From contig JABFUD020000331.1 in assembly GCA_014529385.2 (NCBI GenBank), forward strand, positions 62,001 through 126,000: a stretch of 64,000 nt of DNA, read 5' to 3'. The translations under genes and the position numbers were made by a program. Within the stretch, counting starts at the first letter, position 1. Each line of letters starts with the position of its first letter. A model generated the notes under the pieces. The model saw only the letters and a list, made by a program, of their open reading frames with translations. It was not told the origin of the DNA and made no database searches. This document shows positions 20,733 through 30,502 of this stretch, in pieces. Source of the stretch: Adiantum capillus-veneris (taxonomy: Eukaryota > Streptophyta > Polypodiopsida > Polypodiales > Pteridaceae).

Positions 20733-22522
20733 AGCGGGATTGTAGTGGTACAGAAAGAAAAAGGGTCTCGCCTGATCCAAAAATAGGTGAAACTTTCTCG
20801 ATGAGCTCCTTTGTAACAAGGAATGGATCAGTATGTTTTACAAAACTTGAAGATTTGAAGAGATATGAGAGGCATTATGTGCATAATGTACAAATAGGCA
20901 TGAAAAAGAGTGGGTTGCTAAAGCCTACTGAAAATGTTTTGGGTTTGTGTGAACAAGTTTCTTTTGTAGATACTATGGGTGAGCTTGATTCTATAATGAG
21001 GTCTAGTTTCAATCTTGAAAATGAAGTTGTGGAAGTTTTCTCTATGGAAATGTATCAAGTAATAGAAGCCTTTAAAGAAAGCCAAACAGTTGGCCCAAAA
21101 GTCCATGTTGAAACTAAATACAAGAGTGTAGCAAAGAAGGTGAAACCAGTAGCTTCACCCTTACCACCCAACAACAGGGAAAAGATTGAACAGTCTTCTT
21201 TACAATCAAGTTTGCGGAATCCTAAAAAGATCGGGCATACCTTCACAAAGGAGTCTTTTCAAGAGGTTCAGATTGGTTGCAAGGAGTTTCTAACACAGGA
21301 GGAGACAAAGTGCTTCAAAGAAATGCTTTCAAAGCATGGTAAGGCTTTTGCATTTGAGCCACATGAGATAGAATGTGTTGATCCTTATATTGTAGCTCCT
21401 ATGGTAATTTTCACAATACCTCATGTGCCTTGGAATCTGCGGCCTATTCCGGTTCCAAAGGCTCATTTGCCAAAGTTAGTAGAGCTACTGAATGAGAAAA
21501 TCAAAATGGGAACCTTGGAGCCTTCTTGTGCTCCATACTCAAACAGGTGGTTCACAGTTCCAAAGAAGAATGGTTCTCTACGCTTCATCCAAGATATGCA
21601 ACCAATGAACAAGGTGACAATTAGAAATGTAGGTAGAGGTCCAATTGTGGATGAATTTGCAGAGGCGTTTGCAGGGAGGGCAATCTACTCAATGGGGGAT
21701 CTCTACTCAGGGTATGATCAATTTCAGCTTGCAATCGAAAGCAGAGACTTGACAACCATGAGGACACCTTTGGGTTTGGTAAGGATGTGTACCTTGCCAC
21801 AGGGAGCAACCAACTCGGTTGCACATATGATGAATGGGATGAATAAGGTCTTACGTGACTTTATTCCTCAAATCACAATGCCTTTCATTGATGATTTGCC
21901 TATCAAAGGATGTGAAGAAAGTGACAAAGATGAAGCTTTGGATCTCAAGGGATGTCACAGGTTTGTGGTAAATCACATAAATGATTGTGATAAAATTTTG
22001 TCTAGGTTGGAAGAAGTGAATCTTACATTGTCAAGGAAAAAGTCTATGTTTGGTGTCAAAGAAGTGCTCATTGTGGGGCACATGTGCGAGCCATATGGTA
22101 GGAAACCTTGTCAATCAAAGGTAGATTCCATGCAAAGAATGAAAGAAACATGCACTAGCATCACTGAGGTTAGAAGGTTTCTGGGAGCATGTGTCTTCTA
22201 TGTTATTTGGATTCCACATTATGCACATGTAGCTGATCCTCTTTATCAGCTGCTTAGAAAGAATCAAAAGTTTAAATGGACAGAAGCACATGTAAAATCC
22301 ATGAAAAAGTTAAAGGAGTTACTCCAGTCAGCAACGACTTTGAGAAAGGTAGACTATGAGTGTCAAAGGCTAGTGATTGTGACAGTAGATACCAGTCCTA
22401 CAGGGATTGGATGGGCAATAGGGAAAGATGACAAAGAAGGACACAGATATGTGGTAAGATTTGGAGCAAAGGTACTAAGTGCTCACCAAAGAAACTATCC
22501 ACAGATAAACAGAGAGTTATAG
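20714..22522 (+). pseudogene. Gyp3 reverse transcriptase and RNase H (N-terminal)
   Basis: A 600-codon open frame. The RT blocks are WFTVPKKNGSLRFIQDMQPMN, the first Asp in YSMGDLYSGYDQFQL (about 21688-21730), LPQGATNSVA, and the FIDD catalytic pair (about 21886-21897). The connection includes VEVNLTLSRKKSMFG-like and EVRRFLG blocks. RNase H begins with VIVTVDTSPTGIGWAIG (about 22375), with the first Asp present. The frame breaks at TAG 22520, where Trp is expected by comparison with other Ty3 RNase H domains. Confidence 0.88.
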
Positions 22523-24259
22523 GGTATGGTTACAGCCTTGAAAAGTGGAAAAGAGTACCTAATTGGTGCATGTGTGGTTGTAGAAACAGATTGTCTACCA
22601 CTTCTTGGAATGATTACAAGCTGCTCAACACCAGACATTGCTATGTTGCGGTGGATTGCCTACATTAAGTCCTTAAATCCCGAGTTTAAGCACATTGTAG
22701 GTAAAGACAATACAGTGGCAAATATGCTATCAAGGGCAAGGTATGAAGATGAGTCACAAATGATCGATGAGGGAGATGATGTAGGCACAAAATTCTATTC
22801 TATCTCTCATGTCAAAGGTAACAATGTCTGCATGACTAATTCACTTGAATTGTTCCTGAAAGATCTTTATGAAGGTGATTGGCTTTCTATTGGAAGGTAC
22901 TTGAGTACTCTAACAAAACAGGATGATTGGTCTGAACAAGAATTCAAGAGGATACGCAGGAAAGCATATGGGTACTTTTTAAGGGATGGTTACTTATGGA
23001 AGAATCCTAAACAAAAGTGTGCTACACCACAACGGGTTATATGTAAAAAAGAGACTCAAGTAAAGCTCATGCAAGAGTTTCATGAGAGTCTATGGGCTGG
23101 ACACAGGGGTGTATGGGCAACCTTCTCCAAGTTGAAAGAAAAATACTGGTGGAAGGGTATGTATAAAGATGTATCTCAGTTTGTAGAGTCATGTGTAACT
23201 TGTCAAATGTATTCAAATGTTCGACATCGTGATGGATTGCACCCTACATATCCACTAGCCATGCACTATAAATGGGTTGTGGATCTAGTCACGATGCCTT
23301 TAGGACTCTGGCAGATGAGATACTTGATTCTTGCACGAGAGAACCTAACTAACCAGGTTGAAGGAAGAGCATTAAGAGCTAAGACCACAGAAGCTGTGTG
23401 CAAATTCCTTCTTGATGAGGTGATTTTCCGTTATGGTTGTGTGGGAAAAATCACTGCAGATCGAGGTGAACTGGATGCCGAAGAAGCAAGGGAGTTCTTT
23501 TCTAGATTAGGGATCAAGCTTTCTCTTACTACAGCTTACAACCCTGAAGGCAATGGAAAGAGTGAAAGAGGGCATCCTCCTATCATCAAAGCTTTGGCCA
23601 AGGCTTGCGAAGGAAGAGTTGGCGAGTGGCCAAAATTGTTACCATATGCTTTATGGGCTGATCGTACAACACATAGCTCAGTAACTGGCTACATGCCTGC
23701 GGAGCTAATGTATGGTCAAAAGCCACTGATGCCGATTGAGGATACAATTCCCACATGGAATGTACTACCTTGGCAAGAGGGGCTTAGTAGGGAAGATCTC
23801 CTTGTACTGCATATAAGGCAGCTAGAGAGAAGACCTGGAGACATTGAAGCTGAAAAAGAACGACTCAAAAATGCAAGGTTGAAAAACAAGGACTATTTTG
23901 ATAAGAGACATCGACTCAGGAGCAAAGCAATTGACAAAGGTGACTGGGTTTTAGTGTATGATAGTAGCCTTGATAACCAGCACACAGTCATGCGTAAGTT
24001 CTCAAAAAGATGGTTTGGACCGTATGTTGTAAAGCATGTGCATGAAAATGCTACTTACAGCTTGTCTGAACTAGATGGTACAGAAGTAAAGATTCGCATT
24101 GCAGGAAAAAGGATTAAAATGTTTAAGAGAAGAGGAGACAATGATCTAGAAGATATGGATGAGGAAGAAGAGAAAAACACAGGTGAAGATCAAAGTGAAC
24201 ATGAAGCTCTGGAATCATCCAGTGAAGAAGAAGACAAGGAAGATGTACAAGAGGTCTAA
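22523..24259 (+). pseudogene. Gyp3 RNase H end and integrase
   Basis: It continues the same frame. RNase H remnant VETDCLPLLGMI and the tether sequence end near 22740. Integrase has the HHCC site (FHESLWAGHRG, CVTCQMY), a core with Asp in VVDLVTMP, Asp in ITADRGELD and Glu in GKSERGHPP, then SVTGYMPAELMYGQ and a GPY/F module (RWFGPYVVKHVHENATYSL). The last 45 residues are acidic. The catalytic triad is complete. No chromodomain is seen, so targeting is not by that route. Confidence 0.88.
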
Positions 24260-24279
24260 TCTTACAAAGAGACAATGTG

Positions 24280-24317
24280 GCACATACCGAAGGATGTGCA
24301 GGTTTAGAGGGGGTGGA
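24280..24317 (+). promoter_or_regulatory. Gyp3 polypurine tract and hairpin
   Basis: AGAGGGGGTGGA (24306-24317) abuts the 3' LTR. Just upstream GCACAT (24280-24285) pairs with ATGTGC (24294-24299). Confidence 0.85.
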
Positions 24318-26322
24318 TGTCGTGCTGTGACACGTACATAGTGGGAACGCATGCTACAAGATCTATCTTGTATTTTTTTAGATACATAATTATATTTCCT
24401 ATAGTGTACATATGCATATTTAAGTATAATAATAAACCTTCTATCTCATCCTATTATTTTTCTCAAGGGTAACCTATCCTTACTTTACCATCAGAAAATA
24501 CTATGGGAAAAGCATCAATAGCTCCGCCTCTTTAACTTGGGGCAAAACGCATTGATTATTTATTTCTACTATTTCATTAGCATATCACACCCTAGCTAGA
24601 TCCTATATCTAGGGTAAACTCCAATATATATATATTCTATGTATTTTTTTTACTTTGTTATATTTCTTTTTAAATAGCTACTAGGAGAGAATCAAATCCT
24701 AGTGGGACACTAGGTGGCATGATTTCAAAGATACACTTATTTTAATGCATTATTGCAAGCATGATTACAAAACTTAGTCAAGGAGCAATGTCATGCTTTC
24801 ATATGGCATGAGGTGTCCTTTGGAATTAAATGAAAGTCTAAGCTAAGGAGACCACATGAAGACTTTTGCTGCCATAAATGGACCCTATTTTGATGAAATT
24901 TTTACACAAGGTTCCAATCCGAATTGGAAAACGATTTTAAAATGAAAATCGTAGCTAATGAGCTGAAGTTTTTGCCCATATTTTTACTTTTTTATTTGGA
25001 GCCACGGTTGAGGAGATATGATCAAAATACTGGACCCCAGTCTGCCCACATCATGCAGCGACAGCTCATTTCCAACTTTTCCAATTCCTATTCACACTGG
25101 CTCCTCTCTTCTTGTGTAAACCCTTGTGGATTCCCTTCACCTATAAAAGGGGACCTCTTCTTCCTTGTAAAGAACAAAAGCATTCAAGCCATTGATGAAA
25201 GGAATTCTCGAGGGAGTGAGTAGTAATGCCTAATTGTACTTAGCCATTAACATAAGCCAAGTCTACACTTTCTCCTAGAGGGAGACTAGCCATTCTTGCA
25301 ACAAGCTAACCTTGGAAGATCAACTCTAATCAAAGAAGGTCTTGCACTTAGTGTATCAATCAAAGTGGAATTATCCACTCTTCTTCTCTCTCCCATCAAT
25401 AATGGTGCCGAAGGGTTTCAAGTAAGATGTGTTCTACATTGATGTTTTCTTGATTTCTTGTTGTTTTCATTTTCATCTCTAATCCAACATATATATATGT
25501 ATCTAATCTCATCTCCTTAACCAAACCTATCTCTCTCATTCTTAGTATTTCATCCTCTCTAGGTTCTCTTTGCTACAGGTACATCTCTCCCCGCAGTATC
25601 CTTATTGCTTACGGGCAAGAATAGGGCTTGGGAGGGAAACTTCTCATCTCTTCACTTCTCTCATATCTACATTTCTCACATACTATCCTAGATGAATAAC
25701 CCACATGATGATCATTTCTATCGCTTTCACTCTGTACGATCTATTAGAATTAACGTATGGATTAGCCGTAAAATACACTTTCAACAACGTATAGTGTTTC
25801 TCTTCGGCCCTGAAAGGCTCAATGAAATACTTCTATCACCGGATCCAATCATACTACCTCTCATAGACTATAATTTTTCTTTTGATATAAGTGTAGTTAT
25901 CTTGCTATGAACCAAGAGGATTTGTACACACAATTAATCCCAATCACTAGACAAAATATATATATTATGGTAAGCACAAAACTACAATTCCAAAGAACAA
26001 TTCGTAGCCTATTTGGTCAGCCAAGATTGAATGCCATTAACTCATCCATTAACCCTTTCATATTACCCATGATAAGATATGACCATAGCCTTGATGTTTT
26101 CATCTTTGTATTGTTTTGACATTCTCTTTTGCGTTCTTTCTTTGTGTGTGTGTGAGTGCAAGAGAGAAAGAGTGAGTCTTCTTTGATTGCACTTCTTTCC
26201 AAACCCTAGTCTTCATGGCATCTATGGTTTAACTCCTTCATATAGTTTTTGTTGAGTTCTCTCACAAACTCTCACAGCCATAAGCCCGGTGCTTTCCTGG
26301 CAAGACCGCAAATTTCTCGACA
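24318..26322 (+). repeat. Gyp3 3' LTR
   Basis: Direct repeat of 16298-18303. Followed by CCGT, the second copy of the target duplication. Confidence 0.97.
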
Positions 26323-26678
26323 CCGTGTCGTATGTGACACGCCTCCAAGAACTGTAAGCCGTCCTTCGTTGTGTAGATAGCCACAAAACAGCACTCTGGA
26401 AGTGCAGATATCCTCAGCACTTGCAGTCGTAGGCCGAAACCCCGAATTTGCAGAGTCGGATCTGCACCCGCCAAGACCACGTAGTTGAAAGTGGCCTGCA
26501 CAGATCTTTGTCGAAGCCAAACGGTGGCCGAGATGACCTCAGAATGAAATTCTGAGAACACCGAGCCCTTTGGGCACGCCCAGAGGAATTGGGGCCGTGT
26601 CTTCGCCTATCGAATCTCACTCCAATCTGAGCAGGTGACTCTGGATACCTTCAAATGCTGCCTCGAGCCTCGATCTGA
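26323..26678 (-). other. Cop1 leader, part next to the primer site
   Basis: Begins with the second CCGT target copy of Gyp3 (26323-26326) and runs to the Cop1 primer site. GC-richer than the neighbouring Gyp3 LTR. No reading frame with recognisable domains. Confidence 0.7.
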
Positions 26679-26690
26679 GCTCTGATACCA
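26679..26690 (-). promoter_or_regulatory. Cop1 primer-binding site (initiator tRNA-Met)
   Basis: The minus strand reads TGGTATCAGAGC two bases after the 5' LTR. This 12-mer matches the 3' end of plant initiator tRNA-Met, the usual primer of plant copia elements. Confidence 0.92.
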
Positions 26691-26692
26691 GT

Positions 26693-26884
26693 TGAAGGAG
26701 TACGAGCGGAAGTGCGACACGAGAGAGAGTGCGAGAAGAAGAGCACGACGATATGCTGAACTCGCTCTACTGTAATGTGTAGAGCATAGTGAGTTCTTAT
26801 TAGGTTTTTACAAAAGAATATGTGTACATACCTGGCGGCCCGCCCACTTACCTGGGCGACCACATTGGGCTTTATACCCCAACA
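26693..26884 (-). repeat. Cop1 5' LTR
   Basis: Partner of 11331-11522. On the minus strand a GGTATAAAGCCC box lies about 9 bp from the LTR start (plus strand 26867-26878), a plausible TATA element. Followed by target duplication AGAAC at 26885-26889. Confidence 0.95.
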
Positions 26885-26889
26885 AGAAC

Positions 26890-26949
26890 AACAAAACTGC
26901 TGTCAGTGCAGTGCCGCTTGAATTCTTACAATTCTTCCTACGATTATAG
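26890..26949 (+). pseudogene. Gyp2 C-terminus beyond the Cop1 insertion
   Basis: After removing Cop1 and one copy of the 5-bp target duplication, the Gyp2 frame stays open for about 19 more codons to TAG 26947-26949. This supports insertion into a once-continuous reading frame. Confidence 0.6.
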
Positions 26950-28616
26950 TACAACTAAAAGAGAGCAAGTCGCTTCAATCAAGCAACGATACAGGAGCTT
27001 CAAAGACCATTACATTGCTTAGAATAGGACGCCTCGCCAACAAATGCCAATAAGAAAATTGCTTATACCCACATCTTGCACAACATAAATCTTTTCCATG
27101 CATTGACTGTGTATGCATAATAGGGCTACGTTACAAGGCCTGCATAGGCACAACTTTTAATTGCCCTAGCACAACACATACCCTTTGCGATACCCTGTCG
27201 TAAAGGATGACTCCAAATAGGAAGGGGGGAGGCATTCTGAATGCGGACCTAACATTATGACTATTAGAGGGCAATGTTTTGTGAGATGCATTGAATTTTT
27301 GCGTTATATTGTGATAATTTTTTGACGAAATTTAGAGTATATGCCCTCAGAGTAGTGTTACAGAGGAGTATGGGGACAAAATCCATATATGAGCCCCTAG
27401 GGACATGTGTATAGTGTACATAGCATTTAGATTTCTATTTGAATGATTTTTCTTTTGTTGAGTTGTTTTAAGATTTTCTTTGTTTATTATTAATAAAAAA
27501 TTAAAAAAATCCATAATCCACATGAAGAAAAGACTGACGAGAGACCTGAGCACTACAAAGAGAAGAAGGTACAGGGAAACGATAAAACTTCACGAAGTAT
27601 GTCTCAGCAACCACTACAACAGCCGAAGAACTTGTCACAAAGTAGTGTCAACATGCAACCGACAAGTCATACAAGTTAGAGTCAAGTAGCTAAGCCACAA
27701 AATGAGTGAGGTGTTAGTCCCAAAGCTTCAATTAATATTCTCTGTGGTCTAAGCGTCTTAGCTATTCTAGGTACTGCTCAAGCTGGAAGAGTTGAGCATA
27801 TTTACGTTGTGTCGCTCATGCTGGTATAGGTGAGCAAAAGAGTCGAAGTCTAAGTACTTAAGTCTGGTGAAGTGAAGGAGAAGGTCCAAAAGACACTCAC
27901 GTACTGAGCACAATGAGATACGAGTGGAGAAACTTCTACATCAACAACCCTTCTTGGAAATGTGGAAGCTATTGAGAAATATTTTGATGTCACATATGCT
28001 ACATTTATTCCTCGAAACACCCATCATCTCCTTCTTTCACATTGCATGCTTTTGGTGACAAATTTCTCATATGCATATAGAGTGTCCCATAATTGGCACT
28101 TGCATCAAGCACTCTTTCCGTGTTTCACCCAAGCACTCACCTTTCATGAACATGTACTTCACGTTCAATTGCTCAACTCCAATAAGAGCGTATACCAAAG
28201 GCATTTTTTTTTTCCCACCGGGTTTTTTCCCTTTGGTCATCTAGGTTTTAGACCCTAATCTAAAGACACCTATCACCATCCTCTTGTACATATTCCTTCT
28301 ACATCAACAATAAGGAAATGCTACTCAAATCAATTGACAAATGAATTGGAGCACCAATTTCAGATCATAGCATATTTCTCCTCAATGGCGAGTCGAAGAA
28401 TGGCCTACAATGACAAAGCTGCAGACAACACTAACAACATGAATTCACAGAAACAAATAAGTCCCCAATGAAGAAGAGCAGACATAAAAGTAATCAGAGG
28501 ATCTCAAAAGATGAATGGTTATGCTGATAGATGTCCGCTCTAATGGATCATAGTTCTTGTTGTGGCTCGACAAAGCTACAAGCGGTGCAACAGATGAAGC
28601 CGAAACGACAGCAAAG
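26950..28616. other. Non-coding stretch with weak LTR-like remnants
   Basis: No supported gene. After the possible Gyp2 PPT the sequence is AT-rich. At 28217-28245 a CCGGGTTTTTTCCC run resembles the U5 region of plant copia LTRs, and a nearby segment (about 27712-28311) starts TG and ends CA, but no partner LTR was seen. A short phrase (CTTCTACATCAACAA) occurs at about 27935 and 28290. Confidence 0.4.
27219..27233 (+). promoter_or_regulatory. Possible Gyp2 polypurine tract
   Basis: The run AGGAAGGGGGGAGG lies about 270 bp past the Gyp2 stop and before non-coding DNA. A GCATTC-T-GAATGC palindrome follows immediately. No LTR pair was found to confirm it. Confidence 0.35.
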
Positions 28617-28711
28617 TGTTGATCGCTGGGTCAACAACACAACATAACTCAAGAACAAAGAAGTCCTCAATGACAAAGAGCAGACATAAGGGTAATCAGA
28701 GGATCTCAAAA
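28452..28711 (+). repeat. Duplicated ~59-bp block around an LTR-start fragment
   Basis: AACAAATAAGTCCCC...GGATCTCAAAAG at 28452-28511 recurs with a few changes at 28653-28711. Between the copies lies a 37-bp piece (28617-28653) matching the LTR start at 29314 (TGTTGACCGCTGGGTCAACA with one change). Confidence 0.75.
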
Positions 28712-28712
28712 G

Positions 28713-29245
28713 CTTGTCCTTGATAATGCACATCGAATGCTCGACAGGGTGTTGAACCTCAAATTAGAATAATTAAGTCCTGGATTCGGCCTGACAGAAA
28801 GACTGTGCATTGGAGTGCAACTTGGCCTAAAGAAGTTAAGGGTTTAGCCATACAATTTCTACAAAATCCTTACAAAGTTGTCATTGGCTCACAAGATCGG
28901 AAAGCCAATCACTCAATTCTATAGATTGTAGAAGTTGTTTCTGAGAATCACAAATACTCCGAATTCACAGATTTGCTGGAGCAAATGATGGATGGAGCTT
29001 TCTCTATCCATGATGATAAGAGTCAAGCTAAACGACATTGGGTTCTTTTTGAATTTAGATCTGGCAGTAGACCTATAATGACAGAAACAGATGCTGCAGC
29101 TCGGAGCGTGGATGTGAAAGACATAAAGTTCGTCATCAATTATGATTTTCCTGAATCATGTGAAGACTATGTACAACGGATTGGACAAACAAGACAAGCT
29201 ACTGCAAAGGCTATAGTCTATACTTTCTTTACAACAAAAAAATGA
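28713..29245 (+). pseudogene. DEAD-box RNA helicase retro-pseudogene (DDX5/DBP2-like)
   Basis: Conceptual translation follows the DDX5/DBP2 helicase family. Motif II appears as [10 protein letters not shown] (for LVLDEADRML, 28713-28742). After a one-frame shift, EPQIR...IRPDRKT and motif [12 protein letters not shown] follow from 28754. A TAG at 28922 breaks the frame. About 28 codons including motif IV are missing. Motif V is worn ([10 protein letters not shown] for TDVAARGLDV), and motif VI reads QRIGQTRQA for HRIGRTGRA, losing catalytic arginines. No introns interrupt motifs II-VI, which suggests copying from mRNA. It ends about 70 bp before an LTR polypurine tract, so it lies inside an LTR element. 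Confidence 0.88.
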
Positions 29246-29278
29246 CAGCAAAGACCACATCGCCATCGACAATCAGGT

Positions 29279-29313
29279 CATGTCGCGGACGACATGAACG
29301 CGGAAGGGGGGAG
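29279..29313 (+). promoter_or_regulatory. Polypurine tract and hairpin of the helicase-bearing element
   Basis: CATGTCG-CGGA-CGACATG (29279-29296) is a perfect 7-bp hairpin, followed by CGGAAGGGGGGAG (29301-29313) and then TG of an LTR. Confidence 0.75.
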
Positions 29314-29515
29314 TGTTGACCGCTGGGTCAACAACACAACATAACTCAAGTTTCATACCAAAGTCTTATCTTTTGCGAGTTATGAAATGCTGCGGATTAT
29401 GGCTATAAACGTCATTTGTAATGAGTAGTTATTCTAGTGAGGCGGTCCGGGGCGGGCAATAAGAGGAGGCGACCTCTTAACACCCCTCAAGGCTCCCGTG
29501 CTGCTCAATTGGGGC
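29314..29515 (+). repeat. 3' LTR start of the helicase-bearing element
   Basis: Begins TGTTGACCGCTGGGTCAACA, whose first 8 bases pair with the last 8. The same start occurs at 28617. It runs about 200 bp into DNA assigned to the Gyp4 LTR; its true end was not found. No gene. Confidence 0.6.
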
Positions 29516-30457
29516 TGGGGCAACCACAAGCACAACACATCAACAAACCCACAGCCAAACCCAAACAAGATAGGGGCACCACCTAGTTATGGTATGCGAA
29601 CTAGGACGCAAGAGAGATTTTGGCACAACCAAGAAGATGCAACACACAACACACACAAGCAACCTCACACCAAGACACACATGAAATGGACCAGAGAGAG
29701 CTAGAGCAAAGGGAAGAGAGAGAGGAAAGGATCTTGCGTAATACCTTATTTGTGACTTGCAAATGGAGATGGTTCGTTATGATGCTATCGTAGAACTTGT
29801 ACAAAACTCACTCAATGCTTAGTGATTGCTAATCATTGCCAAAACACACACACACACTGTCTTAGGGTGTGGGAGACCTCTCACCACAATACCCTCTTAC
29901 AATGGACACAAAATTGGCAATGAAAAACACACTAAAACACTTTCTAAAATCAAGATCAACCGATAAAAACTCAAAATACACAAGTCACCTTGAATTCACC
30001 AAACCGTATTGCACAAATGGAAGGACGAAGATTTGAACGTCGAATCACGCCTTTGATGCACCAAACCTCAATTTATCGATGATGAAGGAGCATGTACAAT
30101 AGTGGTTTTGAGATTTGTGGAACTCACGCTCTCTCACTTGCAATGTGTAGCTTGAAGGCTTCTCTCACACCAAGAGTGAAGCTCACAAGTGGTTGCTACA
30201 CCTAAGTCTCTCCTCACGCATAGAGTGTAGGGGTGCTATGTGAGATGTTGGAGGTTGTTTTACAAGAAGGAGAGGGGCCTATTTATAGGTTGGAGACCCC
30301 TCATTAAGATTATTGGAAATCCTAATTTACAAGCTAACAAATCAAGATTATGATTTTCTTGAATATCAAAACATTGCGGGCTTTCTTTGTCTGCTTGAGT
30401 CATGGGTGTGGGCTCAAAAGAGAGCATTATTGATGGTAGATAAGGTGAAAGTAAGTA

Positions 30458-30502
<45 letters not shown>

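Larger units (their letters stand above)
16298..26322 (+). mobile_element. Gyp3: Ty3/gypsy retrotransposon inserted in Cop1
   Basis: LTRs at 16298-18303 and 24318-26322 (2006 and 2005 bp) start TGTCGTGCTG and end TCTCGACA. The flanking 4-mer CCGT is duplicated (16294-16297, 26323-26326). I count about 17 differences between the LTRs by eye (under 1%), so the insertion is recent and younger than Cop1. Gag, protease, RT, RNase H and integrase follow in the Ty3 order, with no second RNase H. Stops at 20094, 20370 and 22520 and a frame change near 20710 disable this copy. Confidence 0.95.
11331..26884 (-). mobile_element. Cop1: Ty1/copia retrotransposon, split by Gyp3
   Basis: 192-bp LTRs lie at 11331-11522 and 26693-26884 and begin TG and end CA. 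The element reads on the minus strand: primer site at 26690-26679, gag from 15593, pol down to 11600, polypurine tract at 11531-11523. Target duplication AGAGC/AGAAC has one mismatch. Without Gyp3 (16298-26322 plus its 4-bp duplication) it is about 5.5 kb, normal for copia. LTR copies differ at about eight of 192 positions by eye, so it is older than Gyp3 and Cop3. Coding lesions make it non-autonomous. Confidence 0.93.
8218..27233 (+). mobile_element. Gyp2: gag-protease-only Ty3-like element, split by Cop1
   Basis: Coding pieces at 8218-11330 resume at 26890-26949 on the other side of Cop1. Flanking 5-mers AGAGC (11326-11330) and AGAAC (26885-26889) mark the insertion. A Gag-like frame and an aspartic protease are present, but no RT, RNase H or integrase follows before a purine-rich tract at 27219-27233, which may be its polypurine tract. 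LTRs were not identified. The 5' border is the first coding codon, not a true element end. Confidence 0.6.

Noticed and set aside
22523-24259. A chromodomain at the Gyp3 integrase C-terminus
   Set aside because: After the GPY/F module only a basic then acidic tail is present; no chromodomain aromatic pattern.
27962-28258. 98-codon frame at 27962
   Set aside because: Overlaps an LTR-like U5 segment and poly-T run; no recognisable protein pattern.
28713-29245. A functional helicase gene
   Set aside because: Frameshift, stop at 28922, missing motif IV and altered motifs II, V and VI.
29601-29804. Short frames in the Gyp4 LTR and other LTRs read as small genes
   Set aside because: Low-complexity Ser/Cys/Leu composition, no start context, no domain.
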